A DNA stretch of 64,000 bases. Origin: CAVRCA01 sp963719345. Lineage in GTDB: Bacteria > Pseudomonadota > Alphaproteobacteria > Acetobacterales > Acetobacteraceae. Where the stretch lies: assembly GCA_963719345.1 (NCBI GenBank), contig CAVRCA010000004.1, positions 653,313 through 717,312 on the forward strand, in the 5' to 3' direction. The position numbers were made by a program, and so were the translations under genes. The notes under the pieces are model-generated. The model saw only the letters and a list, made by a program, of their open reading frames with translations. It was not told where the DNA came from and searched no databases. This document shows positions 47,051-57,073 of this stretch, in pieces; within the stretch, counting starts at the first letter, position 1; every line of letters begins with the position of its first letter.

Positions 47051-49714
47051 ATGACAACGGAGGTTCCTGCCAATCCCGGTCCCGGTTTGCCTGCCGCGGT
47101 AGCTGCTGGCGCCACGCCGGCGATGGCACAGTGGTTCGCGATGAAGGAGCAGCATCCGGATGCGCTGCTGTTCTTCCGTATGGGCGATTTCTACGAGCTG
47201 TTCTTCGCCGATGCCGAAGCGGCCGCCGCCGCGCTCGACATCGCGCTGACCGCGCGCGGCGAACATGCGGGCGCCCCGATCCCGATGTGCGGCGTGCCCG
47301 TCCACGCCGCCGAGGCCTATCTCGCCCGGCTGATCCGGCGCGGTTTTCGGGTCGCGGTGTGCGAGCAGATGGAGGACCCCAAAGCCCGCCCGCGGGGGTC
47401 CAAGGGGCCGGTCCGCCGCGACGTGGTTCGGCTGATCACGCCGGGCACGATCACCGAGGATGCGCTGCTGGAAGCCGGGCGCTCGAACCTGCTGCTCGCC
47501 CTGATCCAGGGCGGCGGCAAAAGCGGCGGCGGCGAGAGCGGCCTTGGCGCCGCTTGGCTCGACGTCTCCACCGGGCTTTTCGAGACCGTCCTTCTACCTC
47601 GGACCGAACTGCCCGCCCTGCTCGGGCGACTGGACCCGGCCGAGATCCTGGCTTCTCCCTCGCTCGATCTTGGCGAGTGGGCGGATCGGCGGGCGCCCGA
47701 GACGATTGCCCCGCCGCCGCTCGTTGCCCGGCGCCGTCTGGCCGAGGCGTTCGGGGCGGCAAGCCTCGACGCCTTCGGCAGCTTTGCCGACGCCGAGGCG
47801 ATCGCGGCCGCGCTGGCGCTGGACTACGTGCGGTCGACCCAGGCCGGGACGATGCCCCGGCTCGCCCACCCGATGCCGCAGGGCCAGGCCGGCATCCTGG
47901 AGCTGGACGCCGCGACCCGCGCCAGCCTGGAGATCACCCGGGCGCGGGACGGCGGCACGGCGCACAGCTTGCTCGCCTCGGTACAGCGGACCCTGACCGC
48001 CCCTGGCGCGCGACTGCTCGCTGCGCGGCTGGCGGCGCCCCTGCTCGATCCGGTGGTGATCGGCGCGCGCCAGGATGCCTGGTCCTGGCTGATCGCCAAT
48101 CCCGAAATCGCCAACCGCTTGCGGGCGATCCTGCGATCCGCGCCGGACATGGCCCGTGCCCTCGGACGGCTGGCGCTCGGACGCGGCACGCCCCGCGATC
48201 TCGCGGCCGTTCGTCACGGGATCGCCGCGGCGGAGACGGCTGCCGCGAGCCTTACTGCGCCGCTCGCGGGCGAATTGGTCGGCGCCCGCGCGGCGCTGCC
48301 GGTCGATCCCAAACTCAGCGGTGGGCTGGCCGAGGCGTTGGCCGACCCTGCGCCGGCACGGCTCGAGGACGGGGGGTCGATCCGCGCCGGGTTCGATCCC
48401 GAGCTCGACGCCGAGTGCCGGCTGCGCGACGACAGCCGGCGGGTGATCGCGTCGTTGCAGCTCGGCTACGCCCAGCGGTTCGGGGTCGCCAGCCTCAAGA
48501 TCCGCCACCACGCGCAGCTCGGCTACGTGATCGAGGCCCCCGCTGCGGCGGTGGATGCGCTGCGCGCCCACCCGGAGCTGACCCTGCGCCAAGGCATGGC
48601 GAACGGCGCCCGCTTCACCTTGCCCGAGCTCTCCGAGCTTGACCGCAAGATCACCGAGGCGGCGGACCGGGCGAGGGCGCGCGAGCGGGCTGTCTTTGCC
48701 GATCTGGTTCGGCGCACCCTGGCGCAGGCCGACGCGATCGCCGCCTGTGCCGCCGCCCTTGCCGTGCTGGACGTCGCCCAATCCGCCGCCCTGCTCGCGG
48801 CTCCGGGCACCTGGTGCCGGCCGATCGTGAGCGAGGGCGAGGATTTCTCGATCACCGCCGGCCGCCACCCCGTGGTCGAGGCGGCACTCGCCGGTGCGGC
48901 GGCATTCGTGCCGAACCATTGCGAGTTGCCGCCTGCTCGGCGTGTACTGCTGCTGACCGGGCCGAACATGGCGGGCAAGTCGACCTTCCTGCGGCAGAAC
49001 GCGCTGGCGGTCATCCTGGCGCAGGCGGGACTGCCGGTGCCGGCGGAGGCAGCGCGGATCGGCGTGGTGGATCGGCTGTTCAGCCGAGTGGGGGCGGCCG
49101 ACGACCTCGCGCGCGGCCGCAGCACGTTCATGGTGGAGATGACCGAGACCGCCGCCATCCTCCGCCAGGCCGGCCCGCGCTCGCTGGTCGTGGTGGACGA
49201 GATCGGCCGGGGCACGTCGACCCTCGACGAACTCGCCATCGCCTGGGCGGTGCTGGAGGCGCTGCACTCGACCCTGCGCTGCCGCACCATCTTCGCCACC
49301 CATTTCCACGAGCTCGCTGGACTTGCCGGGCGTCTGCCGCGCCTCGCCCCGCACACCATGCGGATCAAGGAGTGGCGGGGCAGCGTCGTGTTCCTGCACG
49401 AAGTCGCGGAGGGCGCGGCAGGACGCAGCTGGGGCGTCCATGTGGCCGAGCTGGCCGGCGTGCCTGCCCCGGTGGTACGCCGCGCCCGGTCACTGTTGGC
49501 GGTGTTGGAGCGCAACGGCGGACCGCTCGGCTTGGTCGAAGCCCCGCTTGGCGAGCTGCCGCTGTTCGCCGCGGCCCCACACCCACCGGCAGCCGAACCG
49601 GACCTGTTGCACGCGGCGCTGGCGGCGATCGACCCCGACCGGCTGAGCCCGCGCGAGGCGCTAGAGGCGCTGTACAGAATAAAATCGTTGAATTCCTATT
49701 CCCGACGCAGGTGA
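47051..49714 (+). CDS. mutS: DNA mismatch repair protein MutS
   Basis: Mismatch-recognition ATPase of 887 residues. The mismatch-binding motif with its conserved Phe-x-Glu is visible (GDFYELFFADA). Walker A is GPNMAGKSTFLRQN, Walker B is LVVVDEIGRGTSTLDE, and the signature LARGRSTFMVEMTE and ATHFHEL complete the ATPase. ATG 47051 begins just before the conserved N-terminus. glnD follows 18 bases after its stop, an arrangement seen in related alphaproteobacteria. Confidence 0.96.
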   Translation: MTTEVPANPGPGLPAAVAAGATPAMAQWFAMKEQHPDALLFFRMGDFYELFFADAEAAAAALDIALTARGEHAGAPIPMCGVPVHAAEAYLARLIRRGFRVAVCEQMEDPKARPRGSKGPVRRDVVRLITPGTITEDALLEAGRSNLLLALIQGGGKSGGGESGLGAAWLDVSTGLFETVLLPRTELPALLGRLDPAEILASPSLDLGEWADRRAPETIAPPPLVARRRLAEAFGAASLDAFGSFADAEAIAAALALDYVRSTQAGTMPRLAHPMPQGQAGILELDAATRASLEITRARDGGTAHSLLASVQRTLTAPGARLLAARLAAPLLDPVVIGARQDAWSWLIANPEIANRLRAILRSAPDMARALGRLALGRGTPRDLAAVRHGIAAAETAAASLTAPLAGELVGARAALPVDPKLSGGLAEALADPAPARLEDGGSIRAGFDPELDAECRLRDDSRRVIASLQLGYAQRFGVASLKIRHHAQLGYVIEAPAAAVDALRAHPELTLRQGMANGARFTLPELSELDRKITEAADRARARERAVFADLVRRTLAQADAIAACAAALAVLDVAQSAALLAAPGTWCRPIVSEGEDFSITAGRHPVVEAALAGAAAFVPNHCELPPARRVLLLTGPNMAGKSTFLRQNALAVILAQAGLPVPAEAARIGVVDRLFSRVGAADDLARGRSTFMVEMTETAAILRQAGPRSLVVVDEIGRGTSTLDELAIAWAVLEALHSTLRCRTIFATHFHELAGLAGRLPRLAPHTMRIKEWRGSVVFLHEVAEGAAGRSWGVHVAELAGVPAPVVRRARSLLAVLERNGGPLGLVEAPLGELPLFAAAPHPPAAEPDLLHAALAAIDPDRLSPREALEALYRIKSLNSYSRRR

Positions 49715-49732
49715 CGCGTTACCATCTGCGGA

Positions 49733-52546
49733 ATGCTGACGCCCGTTCCCCTGCCCCGAGCCCCCGAAGCCGCCGCCGACGTTCTCGCCGAGACGCTCGC
49801 CTCCCTCGCCGCCGAGCCCGGAGGCGTGTCCCGCGACGCGGCGCTCGGCGCGTTCCGTCGCCATCTCGCCCGCATCCAGCAGCACGTGCAGGAGGCGTTC
49901 GAGAACGAGCAGATCACCGGGTTGCAGGCAGGACGCATGCTGGGGGCGCTGATCGACGGGTTGGTAGCGGCGCTGCACGCCCACACGTTGCAGATCGTCG
50001 ACGAGATGCCGGATACGCTCGCGGTCGCGGCGACCGGCGGCTATGGCCGTGGCTTGCTCGCGCCGTTCAGCGACATCGACCTGCTGTTCCTCACGCCCGC
50101 CGAACCGGATCCGGCAACGCTCCGGGGGGTGGAGTACATGCTCTACTTCCTGTGGGATCTCGGGCTCAAGGTCGGGCACGCCACGCGCTCGGTGGAACAG
50201 TGCCTGGCGGCGGCGAAGGACATCACCACCCGCACCACCCTGCTCGACGCCCGGCTGCTGGCCGGCGAAAAGCCGCTGTTCACCGATTTCCGCAAGCGGT
50301 TTCGCGAGAATTGTCTGGAGTTCGGCGCCGGCGATTTCATCGCAGCCAAGCAGGCCGAACGGGCGGTTCGCCATCGCCGCTTCGGCGAGAGCGCGTTCAT
50401 GGTCGAGCCGAACGTCAAGGAGGGCCGCGGCGGTCTGCGGGATCTGCAGACGCTCTACTGGCTGTCGCGCTACCTGTTCGACACCCAGACCATGGGCGAG
50501 CTCGCCAACCCGAGCGGTCCCGCCGGCGCGCTGATCACCGAAACCGAGGCCAAGCACGCCCGCCGAAGCTGGGAGTTCCTCTGGACGGTCCGCTTCCACC
50601 TCCACTATGTCGCCGGCCGCGCCGAGGAACGGCTCACCTTTGACGTGCAGCCCGTCGTGGGCGCCCGGATGGGCTATACCCGTCACGGTCGCCAGGACGG
50701 GGTCGAGCGCTTCATGCGCCACTACTTCCTGAACGTCCGCGAGGTCACGCGGATCACGCGGGTACTTGAGCCGGAGTTGATCCGCGCCGCGCTCGGGTCG
50801 CCGGCGCGCACCGCGGAGACCGACCCGGGCCTGCTCAAGACGGGGTTCGTCCTGGCGGAGGGACGGCTCATGCCGCTCACGAGTCGGGACTTCCACGACG
50901 AACCGATCACGATGCTGCGCATCCTGCAGGTGGCGCGGGATCGCAACCTCGAACTGCACCCGCTGGCGATGCGGGCGTTGATCCGCAGCGAACGCCGCGC
51001 CGTGGCGCTGCGCGGTGATTTACGCGCCGCTGCCCTGTTTATGGACCTGCTCTGCGGCCGGGAGGGCGAGCGCCACCGTCCAGACGGCGCGCGCTGGCTC
51101 GCGATCCTGAACGAGACCGGCTTCCTCGGTCGCTACCTGCCCGACTGGGCGCGCATCGTCGGGCAGATGCAGTTCGACACCTACCATATCTATACTGTCG
51201 ACGAGCACACGATCGAGGCGGTCCGGGTGCTCAACACGTTGGAGCGCAACGAGCTTGCCGAGGTGGCACCGGTCGCCTCGGGCATCGTCGACCAGATCCA
51301 GTCGCGGCGCGCGCTATACGTGGCGATGATGCTGCACGACATCGCCAAGGGACGCGGCGGAGATCATTCCGAGATCGGTGCCGAACTGGCGTTGGAGATC
51401 GGTCCCACCCTCGGCCTTTCGGCCGAAGAGACCGAGACGGTGTCCTGGCTGGTGCTGCATCACCTTCTGATGAGCCAGACCGCGTTCAAACGCGACATCG
51501 ATGATCCGAAGACGATCCTCGACCTCGCCGAGGTCATCCAGTCGCCGGAGCGGCTCCGCCTGCTGCTGCTGCTCACCGTCGCCGATATGCGGGCGGTGTC
51601 GCCCAAAGTCTGGAACGGGTGGAAGGCGACCCTGCTGCGCGAGCTTTACACCCGCGTCGCGGAAGTGCTCGCCGGCGGTCTGTCGATCACCGAGCGCGAC
51701 GTGCGGGTCGCCCGTGCCAAGCAGGCAGCGGCGGATCTTCTGGTCGGTTGGTCGCCCGAGCAGATCGAGCGGTTCACCTCGCTGGGCTACGGCGCGTATT
51801 GGCTGTCGTTCGACCCCGAGACGCATGCGCGGCACGCCCGGCTGATCCGCGAGGCCGAGCAGCGCGGCGCGCCGCTGACCGTCGACACCCAGCCGCTGCC
51901 CGCCCGCACCGTCACCGAGGTCACGATCTACGTGGCAGACCACGCGGGCCTGTTCAGCAAGATCGCCGGCGCCCTCGCGGTGGCCGGCGCTTCGATCGTG
52001 GACGCACGCATCCACACCATGACGAGCGGAATGGCGCTCGACACGTTCTGGATCCAGGATGCCGCCGGCGGCACGTTCGATGCGCCGCACCGTCTGGCAC
52101 GGCTCTCGGTCGCCATCGAGCAGGCGCTGTCGGGCCGCATCCGTCTCGCCGCCGAGATCCACAAGGCGTCAAAGACGCTGCTCGGCCGACGCATGCGGGC
52201 GATCCATGTGCCGCCTCGCGTGGTGATCGACAATCACGCGTCCAACACCCACACGGTGATCGAGGTGAACGGACGCGATCGTCCCGGGCTGCTGCACGAT
52301 GTGACCGCCGCCATCAGCGACCAGGGAATGCAGATCGCATCCGCCCATGTCACGACCTACGGCGTGCGGGCGGTGGACGTGTTCTACGTCAAGGACGTGT
52401 TCGGGCTGAAGGTGGAGAACGAGCGCAAGCTGGCGCTGCTGCGGGACGCGCTTTTGGCGGCGCTCGCCAACTCCGAGGACGCGCCGCCCGAACCGGCGGC
52501 CCACGCCGTCGCGCCCGTCCGGCCCCGCCGCGCGGCAAGCGGCTGA
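49733..52546 (+). CDS. glnD: Bifunctional uridylyltransferase/uridylyl-removing enzyme GlnD
   Basis: Nitrogen sensor that adds or removes UMP from PII proteins. The 937 residues follow the family order. The nucleotidyltransferase motif is GGYGRGLLAPFSDIDLLFL with both aspartates. The PII-UTase central region contains EPNVKEGRGGLRDLQTL. The HD phosphodiesterase domain has MMLHDIAKGRGGDHS. Two ACT domains (ITIYVADHAGLFSKIAGAL-type and VNGRDRPGLLHDVTAAISDQ) bind glutamine. It follows mutS and converges on an ABC exporter. Confidence 0.96.
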   Translation: MLTPVPLPRAPEAAADVLAETLASLAAEPGGVSRDAALGAFRRHLARIQQHVQEAFENEQITGLQAGRMLGALIDGLVAALHAHTLQIVDEMPDTLAVAATGGYGRGLLAPFSDIDLLFLTPAEPDPATLRGVEYMLYFLWDLGLKVGHATRSVEQCLAAAKDITTRTTLLDARLLAGEKPLFTDFRKRFRENCLEFGAGDFIAAKQAERAVRHRRFGESAFMVEPNVKEGRGGLRDLQTLYWLSRYLFDTQTMGELANPSGPAGALITETEAKHARRSWEFLWTVRFHLHYVAGRAEERLTFDVQPVVGARMGYTRHGRQDGVERFMRHYFLNVREVTRITRVLEPELIRAALGSPARTAETDPGLLKTGFVLAEGRLMPLTSRDFHDEPITMLRILQVARDRNLELHPLAMRALIRSERRAVALRGDLRAAALFMDLLCGREGERHRPDGARWLAILNETGFLGRYLPDWARIVGQMQFDTYHIYTVDEHTIEAVRVLNTLERNELAEVAPVASGIVDQIQSRRALYVAMMLHDIAKGRGGDHSEIGAELALEIGPTLGLSAEETETVSWLVLHHLLMSQTAFKRDIDDPKTILDLAEVIQSPERLRLLLLLTVADMRAVSPKVWNGWKATLLRELYTRVAEVLAGGLSITERDVRVARAKQAAADLLVGWSPEQIERFTSLGYGAYWLSFDPETHARHARLIREAEQRGAPLTVDTQPLPARTVTEVTIYVADHAGLFSKIAGALAVAGASIVDARIHTMTSGMALDTFWIQDAAGGTFDAPHRLARLSVAIEQALSGRIRLAAEIHKASKTLLGRRMRAIHVPPRVVIDNHASNTHTVIEVNGRDRPGLLHDVTAAISDQGMQIASAHVTTYGVRAVDVFYVKDVFGLKVENERKLALLRDALLAALANSEDAPPEPAAHAVAPVRPRRAASG

Positions 52547-52561
52547 TACGGCTGGCGGCTT

Positions 52562-54361
52562 TCAGGCCGCCCTGGCCGCCTCTCCCTCGATGACCTGAAA
52601 GCTCTGCCGCCGCAGCAGTTCGCGATACGGACCCTGCGTCCGCTCCAGCACGGCGGGGGGACCGTCCTGGATGATTGCACCGTCCTGCATCACCACGATC
52701 CGGTCGAAGTTGCGCAGGGTGGACATCCGGTGCGCCACCGCGATCACCGTCCGTCCGGTCATCAGCCGGTCGAGCGCCCGTTGCACCGTCAGTTCCGACT
52801 CGCTGTCGAGCGCTGAAGTCGCCTCATCGAGCAGCAGGATCGGCGCGTCGCGCAGGAACGCCCGAGCGATCGCGAGGCGCTGGCGCTGTCCGCCGGACAG
52901 CTTCACTCCCCGGTCCCCGACGATCGTGTCGAACCCCTCCGACAGACCGGCAATGAAGTCGCATCCGGCGGCGGCCGCGGCGGCGCCGACCTCGTCGTCC
53001 GTCGCATCCGGCTTGCCGTAGCGGATGTTCTCTTTCACCGAACGGTGGAACAGCATTACGTCTTGCGGCACCACGGAGATCGCGTCGTGCAGGCTCTCCT
53101 GGCTGACCTGCGAAATGTCTCGCCCGTCGATCAGGATGCGGCCAGCGCCGACGTCGCGGGAACGCTGCAGCAGCGAGAGCATGGTCGACTTGCCCGACCC
53201 GGAGCGGCCGACCAAGCCGACCCGCTCGCCAGCCTCGATGGTCAAGCTGGCGTCGCGCACGACCGCCGCGCCGGCGGGGTAGTTGAAACTGACATGTTCG
53301 AGAGTGACGGTGCCCGAGGCGGGCGGCAGCGTCTGGGCATGCTCGACGTCACAGAGGTCGTGCGGGACGAGCAGCGTCTCCAGCGCCTCAGCCAGGCGAG
53401 CGACGTGCTGCGTGGCATCGACCAGCGCGACGGCGAGATCGCGGGTACCGTGCAGGATGGTGAAGCCCATCGTCGTGACCAGCACCACATCGCCGGTGGT
53501 CGCGGTGCCGGCGCGCCACAGCAGGATCGCCCAGGCGAGCAGGCCGGCGGTCAGCAGCGCCGTGGTGGAGGCGTGGAACAGGCGGAGCTTTTCGAGGTAG
53601 CGCAGGCTGGTGCCGCGCGCCCGCATCTCGCGCGTCACCCGGTCGGCGAACCGGTCGCGTTCCCGGATTGTGGCGCCGAACGCACGGACCAGCGGCATGT
53701 TGTTGATGACGTCCACGAGTTCGCCGTCGACCGCCGCGGCGCTCGCGGCGTAGGCGTGATGGTATTTCCGGCCTGCCGCGGCCAAGCGGGAGATGCAGAA
53801 ACACAGGAGTGCCGCCACCACCGTCAGGATGAGGGCCATGGGCGGGCTGATCGTCAGCAGCACGACCGTGGCGCCGATCACGGCCACGGTGGGCGGGAGC
53901 ACGCTCCATGCGAACGAGCTCTCGACCGTGTAGATCGCGTTCGCGGTGGCGGTGATGCGGCTGGCCAGGGTGCCGGGGGAACGTTCCGCGAAGTAGGCCG
54001 GCGAATGGCCCGTCAGGTGCCGGAACAGGTCACGCCGCAGCGCGCCGGTGACCGAAACGAACGTGTGGCTCGCGACCCAGCCACCCAACCGCCAAAGCAT
54101 GTTGTCGGCGGCAATCAAGCCCGCCAGCAGCCCGAATGCGATCCAGACCGGCGCGGCGGGAGCCTCACGGCCAAGCGACAGCACATCCACCAGATGCTTG
54201 ACGGCATATTGCGACCCGATCGCGCACCCGACAGCCCCGAGAACCGCCCCGATCACCACCAGATGCCCGAGCCAGTGCTGGCGCACGTAGCCCAGCATGA
54301 ATCCGGCCGGACTCCGCCGGTGCGCCGTCAAGGCGCCGTCTCGCCGTGTGGAACTCGTCAT
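52562..54361 (-). CDS. ABC exporter with fused membrane and ATPase domains (MsbA-like)
   Basis: A 599-residue half-transporter. About six membrane segments span residues 25-330. The ATPase domain has Walker A GRSGSGKSTML, signature LSGGQRQRLAIARAFL, Walker B ILLLDEATSALDSE and the H-loop AHRMSTLR. It works as a dimer. Lipid A, a glycolipid or a small peptide are possible cargoes, and the adjacent divergent glycosyltransferase suggests a glycolipid. ATG 54361 is used because it precedes MTSSTRRDG. Confidence 0.87.
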   Translation of the reverse strand: MTSSTRRDGALTAHRRSPAGFMLGYVRQHWLGHLVVIGAVLGAVGCAIGSQYAVKHLVDVLSLGREAPAAPVWIAFGLLAGLIAADNMLWRLGGWVASHTFVSVTGALRRDLFRHLTGHSPAYFAERSPGTLASRITATANAIYTVESSFAWSVLPPTVAVIGATVVLLTISPPMALILTVVAALLCFCISRLAAAGRKYHHAYAASAAAVDGELVDVINNMPLVRAFGATIRERDRFADRVTREMRARGTSLRYLEKLRLFHASTTALLTAGLLAWAILLWRAGTATTGDVVLVTTMGFTILHGTRDLAVALVDATQHVARLAEALETLLVPHDLCDVEHAQTLPPASGTVTLEHVSFNYPAGAAVVRDASLTIEAGERVGLVGRSGSGKSTMLSLLQRSRDVGAGRILIDGRDISQVSQESLHDAISVVPQDVMLFHRSVKENIRYGKPDATDDEVGAAAAAAGCDFIAGLSEGFDTIVGDRGVKLSGGQRQRLAIARAFLRDAPILLLDEATSALDSESELTVQRALDRLMTGRTVIAVAHRMSTLRNFDRIVVMQDGAIIQDGPPAVLERTQGPYRELLRRQSFQVIEGEAARAA

Positions 54362-54536
54362 CCTAGACCCCCGCCTTGCTCGCCCGCCTTGACCCACACT
54401 CCGCGACTGCCGTGAGTGCCGATCAGCTGCGACCAACGGAGTAGACACCATGATCGAAGCGACTATGGGGCAGGGTGCGCCGCTTTTTCGCCCCATTCAC
54501 ATCGCTTTCATGTGAGCAACTGCACAAGAGAACCTC

Positions 54537-55592
54537 ATGCGAATTGCCCAGATCGCTCCGTTGCACGAAGCGGTGCCTCCCAAGCTCTACGGCGGCACGG
54601 AGCGGATCGTTTCCGTCCTGACCGAGGAGTTGGTTGCCCTCGGTCATGATGTGACGCTGTTTGCCACTGGCGACTCGAAGACCGGCGCGACGCTGGAAGC
54701 GGTCTGGCCGCGCGCCCTGCGGCTGGACGAAGCCATACGCGATCCGGTAGCGCTGCACATGCTGATGCTTGAGACGGTGCGCCAGCGGGCGGACGAGTTC
54801 GACATCCTGCACTTCCATCTCGATTACTGGCCATTCTCCCTGTTCGGCCGACAGAACGTGCCGTTTGTCACCACCCTGCACGGACGGCTCGATCTGCCGG
54901 AGTTGCAGCCGGTGTTCAGTGCCTTCCCGACCGCTCCCGTGGTGTCGATCTCGGACGCGCAGCGCCGTCCGCTGCCGCAAGCGCGCTTTCTCCGCACGGT
55001 CCAGCATGGTCTGCCGCCGATGCTGCTCACGCCGCAGCCGGTCGAGCCGCGCTATCTTGCGTTCCTCGGCCGGATCGCGCCGGAGAAGCGGCCGGACCGC
55101 GCGATCAGCATCGCTCGCCAGGCGAGCATTCCCCTGCGGATGGCCGCCAAGATCGACCGGGCCGACCAGGTTTATTTCGAGGATGTCATCCGCCCGATGA
55201 TCGAGGCGGGCCCTGGGATCGACTTGATCGGCGAGATCGGCGACGCGCGCAAACCCGACTTCCTCAGCGGGGCGATGGCCCTGCTGATGCCGATCGACTG
55301 GCCAGAGCCGTTCGGGTTGGTGATGATCGAGGCGATGGCCTGCGGCACGCCCGTGATCGCCTACAACCGGGGCTCCGTGCCCGAGATCGTGGAGGACGGC
55401 GTGACCGGGTTCATCGTCGAGGACGAGCCCGGTGCTATCGCCGCAATCAGGCGCCTCGGCGAACTGTCTCGCGCCGCCATTCGCGAGCGGTTCGAGGCCC
55501 GCTTCACCGCTCGCCGCATGGCGACCGACTACCTCGCCGTCTATCGCAGCCTTGGCGCCGAGCGTCGTTCGCCGTTGCGGATTATCGCTTAG
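54537..55592 (+). CDS. Family 4 glycosyltransferase
   Basis: A 351-residue GT-B enzyme. The N-terminal domain begins MRIAQIAPLHEAVPPKLYGG with the GGTERIVSVL groove. FLGRIAPEKRPDRAISIA and the donor-binding PEPFGLVMIEAMACGTPVIA follow. Eleven bases of its 3' end overlap the convergent hydrolase. It starts 175 bases from the divergent ABC exporter, and the two could serve a common lipid-linked glycan. The sugar is unknown. Confidence 0.9.
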   Translation: MRIAQIAPLHEAVPPKLYGGTERIVSVLTEELVALGHDVTLFATGDSKTGATLEAVWPRALRLDEAIRDPVALHMLMLETVRQRADEFDILHFHLDYWPFSLFGRQNVPFVTTLHGRLDLPELQPVFSAFPTAPVVSISDAQRRPLPQARFLRTVQHGLPPMLLTPQPVEPRYLAFLGRIAPEKRPDRAISIARQASIPLRMAAKIDRADQVYFEDVIRPMIEAGPGIDLIGEIGDARKPDFLSGAMALLMPIDWPEPFGLVMIEAMACGTPVIAYNRGSVPEIVEDGVTGFIVEDEPGAIAAIRRLGELSRAAIRERFEARFTARRMATDYLAVYRSLGAERRSPLRIIA

Positions 55593-56541
55593 CCAGGTCG
55601 CCGAGAAACCCGTCCACGGCTTGCAGGAACCCCAGCGTGTTCTGCGACTGCACGTTGTGGCCGCAGCGGGGAACAGTGGTCAGCCTGCCTTGAGGCAGGG
55701 CGTCGCGGAACCGCTCCGCGGCGTCCTGCGTCAGCACGGTCGAAGTCGGCGCCCCGCACCAGCAGCACCGGCAGGTTGAACTCGCGCGCGTCCGCCAGCG
55801 TGACGGTGTCGAGCGGGTTTCGGCCGTGCAGCAACCCGAGCCGGCGCGGGGTGGAATCGCACTTGCTGATGTACCTTGCCGTCGGCACGACGGAGCATGT
55901 TGTACTTGACCGTTCGCTCGATATGCTCGCGGCTGCGATACGGGTCGTAGCGTCGCACGCTGGCGACGAAATCTTCGAGTTCGTCGAACTCCTGGCTGGC
56001 GCGCACGAAGGCGCCGATCGCCTGCCTTCCCGCCTCTGAGATTTCCGGGCCGACATCGACGACCACCAAGGCGCCGAGACACGACGGATCGTGCCGGGCC
56101 AGCAGCATCGCGTTGCGACCGCCCATGGAATGACCGATCACGGCCGGGCGCTGCAAGCCGAGCGCCGCGATGAACGAAGCCGCATCGAGCGCCATCGTGT
56201 GATTTGAGTAGTCGACGTCGCGCGACCACTCGCTGTCGCCGTGCCCGCGCTGATCGAGCGCCAGCACGCGGTAGCGACGCGCCAGACTGAGGCTCACCAG
56301 ATCCCACGAATGCGCCGACTGGTGTCCCCCGTGCAGCAGCAGGATGGGCGGCGCGGCCGGCTCGCCCCATTCGAGGAAATGAAACCGCTGCTGCCGGAGG
56401 ACGACGTTGCGCGACCAGTACGGCACCGAGGGGAGCGTGTGGAATGCCGAGATCGGCGGCGCTGGCGAGCAGGAGCCGGAATTCGTCCGAGCCCGTCATG
56501 TCCAGCTTCTGCGTGCCGTCGGCAAAAATGTTCAGGTACAT
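55582..56541 (-). CDS. Alpha/beta hydrolase (three frameshifts in this sequence)
   Basis: About 318 residues after repair. The repaired chain has an N-terminal extension (MYLNIFADGTQKLDM), the family start VPYWSRNVVLRQQRFHFLEW, the oxyanion segment LLLHGGHQSAHSW, the nucleophile motif VIGHSMGGRNA, the acid region near VRGADST and the histidine RCGHNVQS. Three extra bases (56427, 55874, 55744) break it, all in the same direction. It lies 32 bases after rlmH on the same strand. Three breaks make real decay more possible here than elsewhere, but each junction restores family sequence exactly. GTG 56556 is an alternative start. Confidence 0.72.
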   Translation of the reverse strand: MYLNIFADGTQKLDMTGSDEFRLLLASAADLGIPHAPLGAVLVAQRRPPAAAVSFPRMGRAGRAAHPAAARGTPVGAFVGSGEPQSGASLPRAGARSARARRQRVVARRRLLKSHDGARCGFVHRGARLAAPGRDRSFHGRSQRDAAGPARSVVSRRLGGRRCRPGNLRGGKAGDRRLRARQPGVRRTRRFRRQRATLRPVSQPRAYRANGQVQHAPSCRRQGTSASAIPPRAGSGCCTAETRSTPSRWRTRASSTCRCCWCGAPTSTVLTQDAAERFRDALPQGRLTTVPRCGHNVQSQNTLGFLQAVDGFLGDLAKR

Positions 56542-56587
56542 GCGGCCATGCTGCACCGAACGCGCGCCACGGAAAAGACAGGCTTGC

Positions 56588-57043
56588 TTAGGGCCGCCCC
56601 TCGCGGTGATAGGGATGGCCGGACGCGATCGCGCGGGCGCGATACAGTTGCTCGGCGAGCATCCCGCGGACCAGCAGATGCGGCCAGGTCAGGCGACCCA
56701 GCGAGAGCAAAAAATCCGACCGCTCGACGACCGTCCCGTCGAACCCCTCCGCGCCGCCGATCAGGAAGCATACCGGCCGGGAGGATGCGAGCCAGCGGTC
56801 GAGCGATGCGGCGAGACCGGCCGAATCCAGCATCTCCCCGCCGAGGTCGAGGGCCACGACCCAGGCGCGCTCCGGGACGGCGCGCACGAGTGCTACGCTG
56901 TCGCGTCGCCTGATCTCGCCGACCGAGCCCTGCGCCTCCGGCAACTCCGTCAGGCTGAGCTTCGGCCGCAGCCGGTCGGCATAGCGGGTGAACAGCGCCG
57001 CCTCGGGGCCGTCGCGCATCCGCCCGACCGCGATCAGGCGCAT
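56588..57043 (-). CDS. rlmH: 23S rRNA (pseudouridine1915-N3)-methyltransferase RlmH
   Basis: SPOUT-class methyltransferase that modifies pseudouridine 1915 in helix 69. The 151-residue length is standard. The knot region contains CFLIGGAEGFDGTVV and the C-terminus LTWPHLLVRGMLAEQLYRA, ending GHPYHREG. ATG 57043 has the conserved start MRLIAVGRM. It follows rsfS by 30 bases in the ribosome-assembly operon. Confidence 0.96.
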   Translation of the reverse strand: MRLIAVGRMRDGPEAALFTRYADRLRPKLSLTELPEAQGSVGEIRRRDSVALVRAVPERAWVVALDLGGEMLDSAGLAASLDRWLASSRPVCFLIGGAEGFDGTVVERSDFLLSLGRLTWPHLLVRGMLAEQLYRARAIASGHPYHREGRP

Positions 57044-57073
57044 CGAACCGGCGGTCTCCTTGCCAGCAAGCCT

